IMG/VR virus record: IMGVR_UViG_3300025294_000254
Coordinates: 1-50,088 of that record
Reading direction: 5' to 3' (one strand)
DNA length: 50,088 bases
Source: a virus
The translations under genes were made by a program, and so were the position numbers. The notes beneath the pieces were generated by a model. The model worked only from the letters and a program-made list of their open reading frames with translations, did not search any database and was not told the DNA's origin. Positions 22,549 through 30,309 of the stretch are shown here, one piece after another (the stretch's first letter is position 1; every line of letters starts with the position of its first letter).

Positions 22549-23132
22549 GCGCCATCGAAGATCACCTCGCGCCAATCCGGGCTCGGGCGGATGCCGCTGC
22601 GGAAGGCCCGTGGGAGGTGGCCGACGATCCACTGTCCGAGGGCGATTGGATGGTTCGGCAGGTGAACGTACCGCCCGACTGCCCGGATGATGTAGCGGCC
22701 GTGATCGGCCACGAGTCAACCGCCGAGTTCATCGCCGAGGCCCGCACCGACATTCCCCGCCTACTTGCCGCCGTCGACGCGGCGCTGACCCTGGCCAAGG
22801 CCTACATCGACCACTCCGACCGACCCCAGATCGGGCACGACATCCGCGCTGCCGTCGAAGCAGGAATGGAAGGACAAGACATGACCTGGCTACCGGAGAC
22901 CGACATGACCGGGCTCCACAAGATCCGCCAGGAGTTCGCCCGGGCCCGGCAAGCCCACGAACAAGCACCTTCCCCGGAAACGGCCGCAGCGTTCGAGGAA
23001 GCCACCGCCCGGCGCGCCCGGGCCATCCGAACCGTCCACCGCGAAGACGGCGCCTCAGTCGCGCACCTGTCCGGCATGTTCCGCTGCTCCAAAACCACCA
23101 TCCGCGCCGCACTCGAAGGAGACCAAGAATGA
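22545..23132 (+). CDS. Ead/Ea22-like domain fused to an HTH domain
   Basis: 195 aa from GTG 22545 (GTGA). The N-terminal ~95 residues, with STAEFIAEARTDIPRLLAAV, match the Ead/Ea22 family. The C-terminal ~75 residues have a helical part and a clear helix-turn-helix (DGASVAHLSGMFRCSKTTIR). A good internal start (GGAAGGACAAGAC-ATG at 22881) could yield the HTH part alone. It may be a fusion or two products from one frame. Confidence 0.75.
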   Translation: MSAIEDHLAPIRARADAAAEGPWEVADDPLSEGDWMVRQVNVPPDCPDDVAAVIGHESTAEFIAEARTDIPRLLAAVDAALTLAKAYIDHSDRPQIGHDIRAAVEAGMEGQDMTWLPETDMTGLHKIRQEFARARQAHEQAPSPETAAAFEEATARRARAIRTVHREDGASVAHLSGMFRCSKTTIRAALEGDQE

Positions 23133-23539
23133 CCGAACCGCACCTCTGGGAGCCCGAGCACGACTTCTACGGACCCGAACGCTCTTGGTGGGGCAGCGGG
23201 ACCGACCAAGCGCCCTACATCAACCGGTTCGACTCTTGGGAGGAATTCAGCGACGGAGGCTCGATGTCCGACGCGGCGATGGGTTTGAACTTCCTCTACC
23301 GCTGGGACTGGCACGCCTGGCACCTCGAATACCCCGAGGACTACGCCGACGGCGAGGAAGCCTTCGAGCTTGAACTGTTCTGGCTCATGCCCCGAAAAGG
23401 CATCATGGCCCGATCCGTCATCAAGGTCACCGCCGCCGACGAGGAAGCCGTCCGCGCATGGCTGCAAAAGCACGCCGACTACATGCGCGACCTCTGGGCG
23501 CCCCTCAGCCTGGCGCCGGCACAGAAGGATGCTTCATGA
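23129..23539 (+). CDS. Hypothetical aromatic-rich protein
   Basis: 136 aa, ATGA-coupled. Acidic and aromatic (EPEHDFYGPERSWWGSGTDQ, LYRWDWHAWHLEYPEDYADG). Resembles an actinophage early protein of unknown role. It looks soluble, with a helical C-terminus containing VIKVTAADEEAVRAWLQKHA. Confidence 0.7.
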   Translation: MTEPHLWEPEHDFYGPERSWWGSGTDQAPYINRFDSWEEFSDGGSMSDAAMGLNFLYRWDWHAWHLEYPEDYADGEEAFELELFWLMPRKGIMARSVIKVTAADEEAVRAWLQKHADYMRDLWAPLSLAPAQKDAS

Positions 23540-23730
23540 GCGCCGCGGTCGCCTGCAAGCGGTCCTGCTGCTGGACCCCGCACGGCGTATGCGCCCGTCG
23601 CGGCGCCTGCCAATGCCATATTGCCCCCGACCCGGAACGAGAGGCCCGTGCCGCAGCGATCCGCGCCGAAGCCCTCGTCCAGGCGCGCACCATCACCGAC
23701 GAACACAACCCGGACGGAGGCAACCTTTGA
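23536..23730 (+). CDS. Small Cys-rich protein, paralogue of the gene at 9701
   Basis: 64 aa from ATG 23536 (ATGA). CKRSCCWTPHGVCARRGACQ followed by CH repeats the C-rich/His pattern of the gene at 9701 (CCFVCKGVHGICLTRGACEH). Likely a one-zinc fold. The C-terminal half is a basic helix (EREARAAAIRAEALVQ). Function unknown. Confidence 0.65.
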   Translation: MSAAVACKRSCCWTPHGVCARRGACQCHIAPDPEREARAAAIRAEALVQARTITDEHNPDGGNL

Positions 23731-24338
23731 CCCACGAGTGCACCACCGAGGACTGCCAGCACCAAACCCACGAATACCTCTGCGGCCAGTGCGTCAGCGA
23801 CCTGCAGCAGTGGCTCGACAAGATCCCGCACCTGCTGCCCGAGCTCGGCGTCACCATCGCCAAACTCGACCAGGTCCGACCCGCCGGCGGCGGATGGAAC
23901 AACGGCGGCCCGCCCGGATCCTCGGCGCCCATCAACCTCGACGCTCTCCAGCTGCAGGAGAACCTCCGATCCGTCAGCCTCCGCGCCAAGGACTACTCCA
24001 ACGATCCACGCGGCGCCGGCATCGCCTGGCTCATCCAACAATGGGTCACCAAGGCTGAGCACCTCATCAGCGGCCCCGAGGAACCGCCCGTGAACCATGC
24101 CGAGAACCGCGAGCGCATCAAGGGCATCGCCCCGCCCATGCCCACCCGCAAACTCGTGCCATGGCTCCGGGAGAACGCCCGCATCGTCGTCACGAGCATG
24201 GACATCCGGAACTGGGTCCGGCGAGGGAAGTTCAAAGCGGCCGAAGAAGGCAAGACGCCGACCTACCATCCGCACGAAGTACTGGACGCTTGGTACGAAA
24301 CACGCCGCGAAGAAAGCGCGAGCAACGGACGTCATTGA
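23727..24338 (+). CDS. Actinophage zinc-ribbon plus HTH protein
   Basis: 203 aa from TTG 23727 behind CGGAGG. HECTTEDCQHQTHEYLCGQC at the front is a zinc-ribbon type (CxxxxC...CxxC). A helical middle (DLQQWLDKIPHLLPELGVTI, LRAKDYSNDPRG) is followed by a C-terminal MerR-like HTH (MDIRNWVRRGKFKAAEEGKT...YHPHEVLDAW). Closely matches a family at the end of early operons in actinophages, probable late-gene regulator by position only. Confidence 0.8.
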   Translation: MTHECTTEDCQHQTHEYLCGQCVSDLQQWLDKIPHLLPELGVTIAKLDQVRPAGGGWNNGGPPGSSAPINLDALQLQENLRSVSLRAKDYSNDPRGAGIAWLIQQWVTKAEHLISGPEEPPVNHAENRERIKGIAPPMPTRKLVPWLRENARIVVTSMDIRNWVRRGKFKAAEEGKTPTYHPHEVLDAWYETRREESASNGRH

Positions 24339-24424
24339 GAATCACTGACAATCGACGGGAATTGTTGGCAACTGCTGGGGCAATCCCGTAAAGTGTGTCA
24401 AAGCGGCGTATTCGTCGTACCTGC

Positions 24425-24458
24425 AAAGCGTTCAACCCGATGTGTTGGGCGCTTTTTT
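24425..24458 (+). terminator. Intrinsic terminator 1 closing the early operon
   Basis: aaagcg (24425-24430) pairs with cgcttt (24450-24455), with partial extra pairing of tcaac with gttgg inside, then a T-run ending in TTCATGCCC. It follows the early operon at ~90 bases. Confidence 0.6.
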
Positions 24459-24467
24459 CATGCCCAA

Positions 24468-24503
24468 AGCGCCTGCCGTACCCCCATATCGGCAGGCGCT
24501 TTT
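24468..24503 (+). terminator. Intrinsic terminator 2 (tandem)
   Basis: agcgcctgccg and its exact reverse complement (11 bp) with loop tacccccatat, then TTTT. Together with the previous hairpin it forms a tandem terminator at the boundary between the early operon and the tRNA/late region. Confidence 0.75.
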
Positions 24504-24553
24504 GCATTCCAAAAACAAAGCTCCCGCGATGCGTCAACATCCGGGAGCATGAC

Positions 24554-24572
24554 CGAATCTCTGGAGGATTCG
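24554..24572 (+). promoter_or_regulatory. Hairpin with the ribosome site in its loop
   Basis: cgaatc and gattcg form a 6-bp stem around tctggag, whose GGAG is the ribosome site for the HNH gene at 24575. A second 7-bp stem (gctcccg 24520-24526 with cgggagc 24542-24548) is just upstream. Such folding could tune translation of the nuclease. Confidence 0.45.
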
Positions 24573-24574
24573 AT

Positions 24575-25048
24575 ATGAACCATGCTAGCGCAGCCATTCA
24601 AAGACTCATGGCCAAGGTCGACAAGACCGCAGATTGCTGGAACTGGACAGGCTTCAAGCACCCCATCGGCTACGGCGTGACCTCGCTCGAAGGGGAGCAG
24701 ATGCAAGCCCACCGAGCGGCCTACCTGCTGCTTGTCGGACCCATCCCTTCGCGGATGGAGCTCGATCACACCTGCCACAACCGCGCCTGCGTGAACCCTG
24801 ACCACCTGCGAGCAACCACTCACAAACAGAACTGCGAGAACCGCAAGGGCGCCCAGCGGAACAACAGCACAGGCGTCCGAGGCGTGACCCGGATCGGCAA
24901 CCGCTGGATGGCATACGCCAACCACGACAAGCGCCGCTACTCAGGTGGGCGATACGACACCAAGGAAGAAGCCGCAGCCGCAGCAGTAGAGCTTCGAAAC
25001 CAGCTCTTCACCCACAACGACGCCGACAGGCTCGCAACGACCGGATAG
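24575..25048 (+). CDS. HNH homing-type endonuclease with AP2-like end
   Basis: 157 aa. ADCWNWTG...YGVTSLEGEQMQAHRAAYLL, MELDHTCHNRACVNPDHLR is an HNH nuclease with His/Asn catalytic region. The C-terminal STGVRGVTRIGNRWMAYANH, RRYSGGRYDTKEEAAAAAV is an AP2/integrase-type DNA-binding part common in homing nucleases. It stands between operons, with hairpins both sides, as expected for a self-inserted element. Confidence 0.9.
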   Translation: MNHASAAIQRLMAKVDKTADCWNWTGFKHPIGYGVTSLEGEQMQAHRAAYLLLVGPIPSRMELDHTCHNRACVNPDHLRATTHKQNCENRKGAQRNNSTGVRGVTRIGNRWMAYANHDKRRYSGGRYDTKEEAAAAAVELRNQLFTHNDADRLATTG

Positions 25049-25149
25049 CAACCTCAGGAGGTCACTATCTCCCGCGCAGGGTCAAGCGCACCGCCGCATG
25101 TCGAGAGACGCCGGCACCCACCAACACCACAATCACCATCAGGAGAACC

Positions 25150-25536
25150 ATGGCAATCACAGTTCAGCACGGCAAAGAGGACGCCACTATCCACACCCAA
25201 GCCACCAAGTGGCACGTCGACGATAACGAGCGACTCCACATCATTGGGGCCAGCGGAAACATCGCTTCCTACAACCGCGGATACTGGGCCAACGTCGTCC
25301 AGGACGGACGCGCGGCAGGCAAGATAACGGCCGTAGCTACCCTTCAAAGCAAGAGCGGCAGCCATGACGGCCAGACCCCACTTCAGTTCGGCGCCGACTA
25401 CTCCGATGAGCGGAACAAGGAATGGGCGAAGTACACGCCCAGCTTTGCCGTTCAGATGACTGCTCTGGACTCCGTCGCGGAGCAATTCGAACAGGGCGCC
25501 CGCTACCTGGTCACCTTCGAACCCGCCGAAAAGTAG
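25150..25536 (+). CDS. Hypothetical phage protein
   Basis: 128 aa, RBS AGGAGAA. Beta-rich: ITVQHGKEDATIHTQATKWH, NIASYNRGYWANVVQDGRAA, VQMTALDSVAEQFEQGARYL. Common in actinophage genomes near tRNA genes or the left arm start. Function unknown. Confidence 0.75.
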   Translation: MAITVQHGKEDATIHTQATKWHVDDNERLHIIGASGNIASYNRGYWANVVQDGRAAGKITAVATLQSKSGSHDGQTPLQFGADYSDERNKEWAKYTPSFAVQMTALDSVAEQFEQGARYLVTFEPAEK

Positions 25537-25593
25537 CCCAACAGCTCATAACTGAAAAGCGTCCCAAGGCGAACATGAGCGCCAAGGGAGCAC

Positions 25594-25666
25594 GCGTCTT
25601 TAGTGTCAGAGGCAAGCACAACAGGCCCCCATCCTGCAGGCGCCGGTTCGAATCCGGCAAGACGCT
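25594..25666 (+). tRNA. tRNA-Gly(CCC)-like gene
   Basis: Complete cloverleaf: acceptor gcgtctt (25594-25600) pairs with aagacgc (25659-25665); D-stem gtgt/gcac; T-arm gccgg-ttcgaat-ccggc (25642-25658); discriminator T at 25666, as in bacterial tRNA-Gly. Anticodon stem acagg/cctgc has an A-C mismatch at its outer pair. Loop cccccat gives anticodon CCC, but base 33 is C, not the near-universal T. CCA is not encoded. Likely tRNA-Gly(CCC), possibly degenerate. Confidence 0.7.
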
Positions 25667-25792
25667 CGCGGCCCTAAGCACCGGCCAATAACTGCCAGTC
25701 ACAGCCCCTAACACACTCGCTGTGGCGCCGGGATGGGGTTCAGCCGGCCGAACAAACTGGACCAACCACTTCCCCGCCCCTGACCAACAAAC

Positions 25793-25942
25793 ATGCGCGA
25801 GCAGGGCGAGCGGGGACCACACTTCGGCGCGGTGGTCAAAGTCACGCCCGCCTCACGAGCGGAAGCGAACCAAGGTAGAGCCGGGATGTTGCTCTTCCAT
25901 CCTGCCAAGGACCTACCTGCCACCGCGCCGAAAACAATCTAG
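25793..25942 (+). CDS. Possible 49-aa small protein
   Basis: ATG 25793 to TAG 25940-25942, whose stop overlaps the ribosome site of the next gene. REQGERGPHFGAVVKVTPAS, RAEANQGRAGMLLFHPAKDL read like a real protein, but no clear ribosome site precedes it. Uncertain. Confidence 0.4.
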   Translation: MREQGERGPHFGAVVKVTPASRAEANQGRAGMLLFHPAKDLPATAPKTI

Positions 25943-25951
25943 GAGGGCTGC

Positions 25952-26116
25952 ATGCGCCTGTACCGAGCCCTATGCGCATGGCTCGAAGCATCAGCCGAAG
26001 TGCTCCGCGAGCAACCTGAATTCGGCCCCGAAGGGGCAGGAGAAGCCCGCGTCGAGTACGCGCACGACTACACGTCACCACCCGAGCTGCACATAGGCTT
26101 CCATCCCAACGAGTAG
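25952..26116 (+). CDS. Small hypothetical protein
   Basis: 54 aa from ATG 25952 with strong AGGAGGG. RLYRALCAWLEASAEVLREQ, EARVEYAHDYTSPPELHIGF: helical then acidic. The long ORF in another frame over this region is a shadow. Function unknown. Confidence 0.6.
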   Translation: MRLYRALCAWLEASAEVLREQPEFGPEGAGEARVEYAHDYTSPPELHIGFHPNE

Positions 26117-26125
26117 GAGTCAGCT

Positions 26126-26308
26126 ATGGCCGAAGCACTCAGCAACCTCTGCCGTTGCGGTAAGCCACTCATCTCCAACGCGAAGGGCGCGCACTTCTGC
26201 GAGCACTGCGACCGAGTCTGCGAGAAAGGCAGGATCGGAGGCTGCGTTGACTGCAAGCTGTTCGACAAAGCCACCACCGCACACGCGGTGAAGACTGCTC
26301 CCAACTGA
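26126..26308 (+). CDS. Small zinc-ribbon protein
   Basis: 60 aa, RBS GTAGGAG. CRCGKPLISNAKGAHFCEHC, CEKGRIGGCVDCKLF: two CxC/CxxC pairs plus further cysteines, a small zinc ribbon. Its stop overlaps the ATG of the next gene (26308). Function unknown. Confidence 0.7.
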   Translation: MAEALSNLCRCGKPLISNAKGAHFCEHCDRVCEKGRIGGCVDCKLFDKATTAHAVKTAPN

Positions 26309-26634
26309 TGCCACGGGCCAAACGCATCTGCTCCACACCAGGCTGCCCCCTCCCATCCGACGGCGGACCCTGCACCACACACCGACGTGAAGCAGACCGA
26401 GCACGCGGCAGCCGAACAGCTCGAGGCTACGGCCCCGACCACCAAGCACTCCGCAAACAATGGGCACCCAAAGTCGCCGCCGGCAACATACGCTGTGCCA
26501 AATGCGGCGAGTCCATCAAAGCAGGCCAGCCATGGCACCTCGGGCACAACGACAACCGAACCCGCTGGACAGGCCCCGAACACCCGTTCTGCAACCTCAG
26601 CGACGCCGGCAAACGCTCCCACCCGAAGCTCTAG
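26308..26634 (+). CDS. HNH endonuclease next to the terminase
   Basis: 108 aa. CSTPGCPLPSDGGPCTTHRR, CAKCGESIKAGQPWHLGHND, PFCNLSDAGKRSHPKL: CxxC plus H-N-H residues. This placement and size is the usual HNH gene beside terminase in many Siphoviridae-type phages, where it cooperates with the terminase in packaging. Confidence 0.9.
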   Translation: MPRAKRICSTPGCPLPSDGGPCTTHRREADRARGSRTARGYGPDHQALRKQWAPKVAAGNIRCAKCGESIKAGQPWHLGHNDNRTRWTGPEHPFCNLSDAGKRSHPKL

Positions 26635-26747
26635 GAGGGGTGGGGGGAGGCCCCAAAAGGGCCAAAACGCAACACCGCCGGTGAGGTCTCTCGATGGCGC
26701 GGAGGGTTCAAAACTTTTCAAAAAACGGAGTCTCTAGAGGGGGCGGC

Positions 26748-27296
26748 ATGGCATCCGGTGGGTCCCGGGCCCATTCTGGGCCGCATGCGGATTTGTCTTC
26801 GGCCCGGTCCGAGGCCCGCGGCCTGCGCTACGAGGCGCTGCCGGCGCAGGGCTATGACGGAGACATCCCGGAGTTCCCGCTTCCTCGTCTGGAAGTGACG
26901 TCGACCTACTTCGATGAAGGTCAGAAGCTCACTGAGACGGACGAGGGCGCGAGCGCCGAGCGGTTCTCTCGTGAGAACGAGCTCTGGTGCTGGGCTTGGC
27001 GCACTCCACAGGCCGCTGCCTGGGCGCTGGAGCCGTGGCGTTGGCAGTCCGTCGCTGACTGGGTCCGCATGAAGGCCCATTGCGAGACGGTGGGCGCTTC
27101 GGCCGCGGACCGCACCGGCTTGCTGAGGCTGCAAGAGCAGATCGGTTTGACGCCGTCGGGTTTGAAGCTCAACGGCTGGGCGATTGCCCGTGATGAGGTC
27201 GCGCCGCGGCGTGCCGTGAAGGAGTCCGAGTCCACTTCGTCTTCGACTGGCAAGCGTGTGCGCCGGTTGAGGGCGGTGAAGGATGGCAGCGGATGA
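26748..27296 (+). CDS. Terminase small subunit
   Basis: 182 aa from ATG 26748, after GAGGGGG; an upstream ATG at 26694 is possible. ELWCWAWRTPQAAAWALEPW, VADWVRMKAHCETVGASAAD, LRLQEQIGLTPSGLKLNGWA match actinophage small terminases, which recognise the packaging site and guide the large subunit. It overlaps the start of the large subunit by 14 bases. Confidence 0.85.
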   Translation: MASGGSRAHSGPHADLSSARSEARGLRYEALPAQGYDGDIPEFPLPRLEVTSTYFDEGQKLTETDEGASAERFSRENELWCWAWRTPQAAAWALEPWRWQSVADWVRMKAHCETVGASAADRTGLLRLQEQIGLTPSGLKLNGWAIARDEVAPRRAVKESESTSSSTGKRVRRLRAVKDGSG

Positions 27297-28365
27297 TGGT
27301 CTGGGCGTCGTTGACTTCCCTACGCTCGGCGATCTTCTAGACGCCTGGTACGAGCAGCACTGCACGATCCCGAATGCGCTTGGTGTCCGCATCCCGTTCC
27401 GCCAGTCAGACTGGCAGTTCTGGTGCACAGCGAACCATTACAGGGTCCGCGAGACCACGAAATGGAACCCTGATCACCCGCCACTGGCTCAAGCTTTCGT
27501 CTACCGCCGTTCCTTGGTGGTGGCGCCGCAGAAGACGGGCAAGGGCCCTTGGACGGCGGCCATCACCGCGGGCGAAGCCGTCGGTCCCTCAATGTTTTGC
27601 GGCTGGGCGAAAGCCGGCGATGCCTACAAATGCGAGGACAACGGCTGCTCGTGCGGCTGGGAGTTCGAATACGAGCCCGGCGAACCGATGGGCCGTCGCC
27701 GGCCCGGTCCGCTGATCCAGCTGCTGGCCTCTTCGGAGGAACAGGCCGGAAACGTGTACGGCCCGTTGTCCACGATCGTAATGGACGGCCCACTCACTGA
27801 GCTCATGGCAATCCGTGAGGGCTTCATTCGGGTGCTAGACGGCGACGGCGGCCCAAAGTCGAACCGTATTGACGTCGTGTCGTCGTCGGCAAAATCGCGA
27901 CTCGGACAGCCCATTACTTTCGCTATTCAGGACGAAGTTGGCCTGTACACGAAGGAAAACAAGCTGATCGAGGTCGCCACCACGCAGCGTCGTGGCCTGG
28001 CGGGCATGAACGGCCGGTCCGTCGCGACCACGAACGCTTGGGACCCGGCCGAAAATTCGTACGCCCAGCAGTCGTATGAGTCTCAGGCAAAGGACATCTT
28101 CAAGTTCTTCCGGCAGCCGCCGGCTGAGTGGTCCTACAAAAGCAAGCGCGACCGTCGGAAGATCCACGCCTACGTGTACTCAGGCTCTCCATGGGTGGAC
28201 CTGGACAACATCGAGGCTGAGGCTGCCGAGCTTATGGCCACGGATCCTGCCCAGGCGGAACGGTTCTTCGGGAACCGTCTCGTGTCCGGCGCTGGCACAT
28301 GGTTGCGTGACGGCTTGTGGGAGGCTGCATATGCCGGAGCGTCTTTGGCTGCCGAATCCGCCTGA
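27283..28365 (+). CDS. Terminase large subunit, ATPase part
   Basis: 360 aa from ATG 27283. Walker A APQKTGKG (~81-88) and Walker B ITFAIQDEV (~211-219) show the packaging ATPase. RRGLAGMNGRSVATTNAWDP gives the coupling motif. It ends at TGA 28363-28365 just where the nuclease domain should follow. The nuclease lies in the +1 frame from about 28331, so the usual single ~500-aa protein is split in two. Confidence 0.9.
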   Translation: MAADDGLGVVDFPTLGDLLDAWYEQHCTIPNALGVRIPFRQSDWQFWCTANHYRVRETTKWNPDHPPLAQAFVYRRSLVVAPQKTGKGPWTAAITAGEAVGPSMFCGWAKAGDAYKCEDNGCSCGWEFEYEPGEPMGRRRPGPLIQLLASSEEQAGNVYGPLSTIVMDGPLTELMAIREGFIRVLDGDGGPKSNRIDVVSSSAKSRLGQPITFAIQDEVGLYTKENKLIEVATTQRRGLAGMNGRSVATTNAWDPAENSYAQQSYESQAKDIFKFFRQPPAEWSYKSKRDRRKIHAYVYSGSPWVDLDNIEAEAAELMATDPAQAERFFGNRLVSGAGTWLRDGLWEAAYAGASLAAESA

Positions 28366-28942
28366 TGGGACAGCGATCTGTCTTGGCTTCGACGGTTCGG
28401 AGAACAACGACTGGACTGCGATTCAGGCTGAGACGTTTGACGGGTTCTCATTCACTCCGCGGTACGGCCCGGATAGTGAACCTACGATCTGGAACCCTGC
28501 CAAGTGGAATGGCCAGATTCCCCGCGGCGAGGTGCACGCGGCCGTGGATGAGCTATTCACGCGGTACCGGGTGGAGCGCATGTATTGCGACCCGCAGGAC
28601 TGGTACACGGAGATCGGCGAATGGGCCCTGGCGCACGGTTCGGAGCATGTCTTCGAGTGGCCCACGAACCAGGTTTCGCGCATGTTCGCCGAGATCAAAC
28701 GGTTCGAGATTGACCTCGCGAATCAGAGGATCCGCCACGACGGCTGCCCGATCGCGGAGACGCACATGCGGAACGCGCGGAAGGCCTCCAAACCGGGCCA
28801 GAAATACGTGCTGATCAAGCCCGCTGACCACCAAAAGATTGATGCCACGATGGGCCGGATTCTGGCTCACACGGCTGCCAGTGATGCTCGAGAGGGCGGC
28901 TGGGACCCCACGCCGCGACGCCGGAGGGTCATCGTTTCCTAA
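28331..28942 (+). CDS. Terminase large subunit, nuclease part
   Basis: 203 aa from ATG 28331, with GGGAGG six to eleven bases upstream (28318-28323). ICLGFDGSENNDWTAIQAET (~16-35, Asp21) starts an RNase H-like nuclease domain, with MYCDPQDW (~78-85) and IAETHMRNARKA near the end. It would cut concatemeric DNA. It overlaps the ATPase part by 35 bases, so it may be translated on its own or joined by +1 shifting at GCC TGA. Confidence 0.8.
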   Translation: MPERLWLPNPPDGTAICLGFDGSENNDWTAIQAETFDGFSFTPRYGPDSEPTIWNPAKWNGQIPRGEVHAAVDELFTRYRVERMYCDPQDWYTEIGEWALAHGSEHVFEWPTNQVSRMFAEIKRFEIDLANQRIRHDGCPIAETHMRNARKASKPGQKYVLIKPADHQKIDATMGRILAHTAASDAREGGWDPTPRRRRVIVS

Positions 28943-28957
28943 CCGATGGAGGGCCGA

Positions 28958-30307
28958 ATGGCTGCTGTTTCTGATGCCCTTGTTCGGCTGGATAAGAAGC
29001 TGGCGGCAGAGATCCCCGATCTGGACCGCATGGACCGGTATTTCGAGGGTGAGCAGCCACTGAAGTACATGGCGAAGGCCATGGAGGACGAGGTCGGCGA
29101 CCGTGTTCACCAGCTGATCATCAATATCCTGCGTTACGGCGCCGAAGCTTACGAGAATCGCCTCGACATTGAAGGATTTCGTTACCGAGGTGAGTCCTCG
29201 AGCGACGAAGAGCTCTGGCGGATGTGGCAGGTAAACGGCCTTGACGAACAGTCCCAGCAGGGCCACCTTGATTCGATCGCGCTGAAGCGAACCTACGTCA
29301 TCGTTGGTTCGGGCGATGAGGACGATTCCGATCCCCTGGTGACGGTGGAGAGCCCGTTTCAGGTATTCGCCGAACGTGATCCTCGGACCCGGAAGGTGTC
29401 CTCCGCTATCAAGCGGTGGGCGGAGGGTGAGGGCCGGGACCAGGTCCAGCGCGCCACTCTTTATCTTCCGGACTCGACAGAGTCCTTCGCGCATTTCCGG
29501 GGCGAGTGGTGGTCTACAGGGCCGGCCGATGAGCATGAGCTCGGCAGGGTGCCTGTTGTCCCGCTGGTGAACAACCCCAGGATCCTCCGCCCGGATGGAC
29601 GCTCAGAGTTCATCGATGTCATCGGTATCGCTGACGCGTTGAACAAGATGGCCACGGACATGATGATCAGCGGCGAATACCATGCGATGCCGCGCCGGTG
29701 GGCGACGGCACTCTCTGCTGACGACTTCGTGGACACGGACGGCAACCCGATCGGGGTCTGGTCCCGTGACGCCGGCCGACTCTGGGCCACAGAATCCGAG
29801 AAGACGAAGTTCGGCCAGTTCACTGAGACGGACCTTGCTGTCTTCCACAATTCGATGAAGCTGCTGATCCAGATCGGTTCCCAACTGCTGGCGCTGCCCC
29901 CGCATTACACGAGCTTTGTCGGCGAGAACCCGACGTCCGCTGATGCGATTCGTTCTTCGGAAACACAGCTGGTGAAGCGGGTAGAGCGGAAGCAGACATA
30001 CCTGAGCGGTGCGTGGGAGGACGTTCAGCGTCTCGTGCTGAGGATCAAGTCGGGCAAGTGGGATCCGCAGGCGCTCTCCCTGGAGACTGTTTGGCGGGAT
30101 CCTTCGACGCCCACGATCGCGCAGAAGGCTGACGCGGTCACGAAGCTGGCATCCACACCAGCAGATCGCCCGATTCTTCCCGTGGAGCAGGCTCGTATCG
30201 ATCTGGGATACACCCAGACGCAGCGCGACAACATGCTCGAAATGGATAAGCGCGCGAAGTCCAACCCTGACATCGAGAACCTGGCAAGGGCAGTGAACGG
30301 GGGCTGA
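28958..30307 (+). CDS. Portal protein (SPP1 gp6-like)
   Basis: 449 aa from ATG 28958 with GGAGGG upstream; an alternative ATG at 28946. MDRYFEGEQPLKYMAKAMED, NRLDIEGFRYRGE, IGIADALNKMATDMMISGEY, PTSADAIRSSETQLVKRVER: the portal of siphophages with SPP1-like fold. It forms the ring for DNA entry. Follows terminase and precedes the MuF-like gene, the usual order. Confidence 0.92.
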   Translation: MAAVSDALVRLDKKLAAEIPDLDRMDRYFEGEQPLKYMAKAMEDEVGDRVHQLIINILRYGAEAYENRLDIEGFRYRGESSSDEELWRMWQVNGLDEQSQQGHLDSIALKRTYVIVGSGDEDDSDPLVTVESPFQVFAERDPRTRKVSSAIKRWAEGEGRDQVQRATLYLPDSTESFAHFRGEWWSTGPADEHELGRVPVVPLVNNPRILRPDGRSEFIDVIGIADALNKMATDMMISGEYHAMPRRWATALSADDFVDTDGNPIGVWSRDAGRLWATESEKTKFGQFTETDLAVFHNSMKLLIQIGSQLLALPPHYTSFVGENPTSADAIRSSETQLVKRVERKQTYLSGAWEDVQRLVLRIKSGKWDPQALSLETVWRDPSTPTIAQKADAVTKLASTPADRPILPVEQARIDLGYTQTQRDNMLEMDKRAKSNPDIENLARAVNGG

Positions 30308-30309
30308 CA

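Noticed and set aside
25670-25790. Second tRNA after the tRNA-Gly-like gene
   Set aside because: A GGTTCA-like segment near 25736 lacks matching acceptor and anticodon arms.
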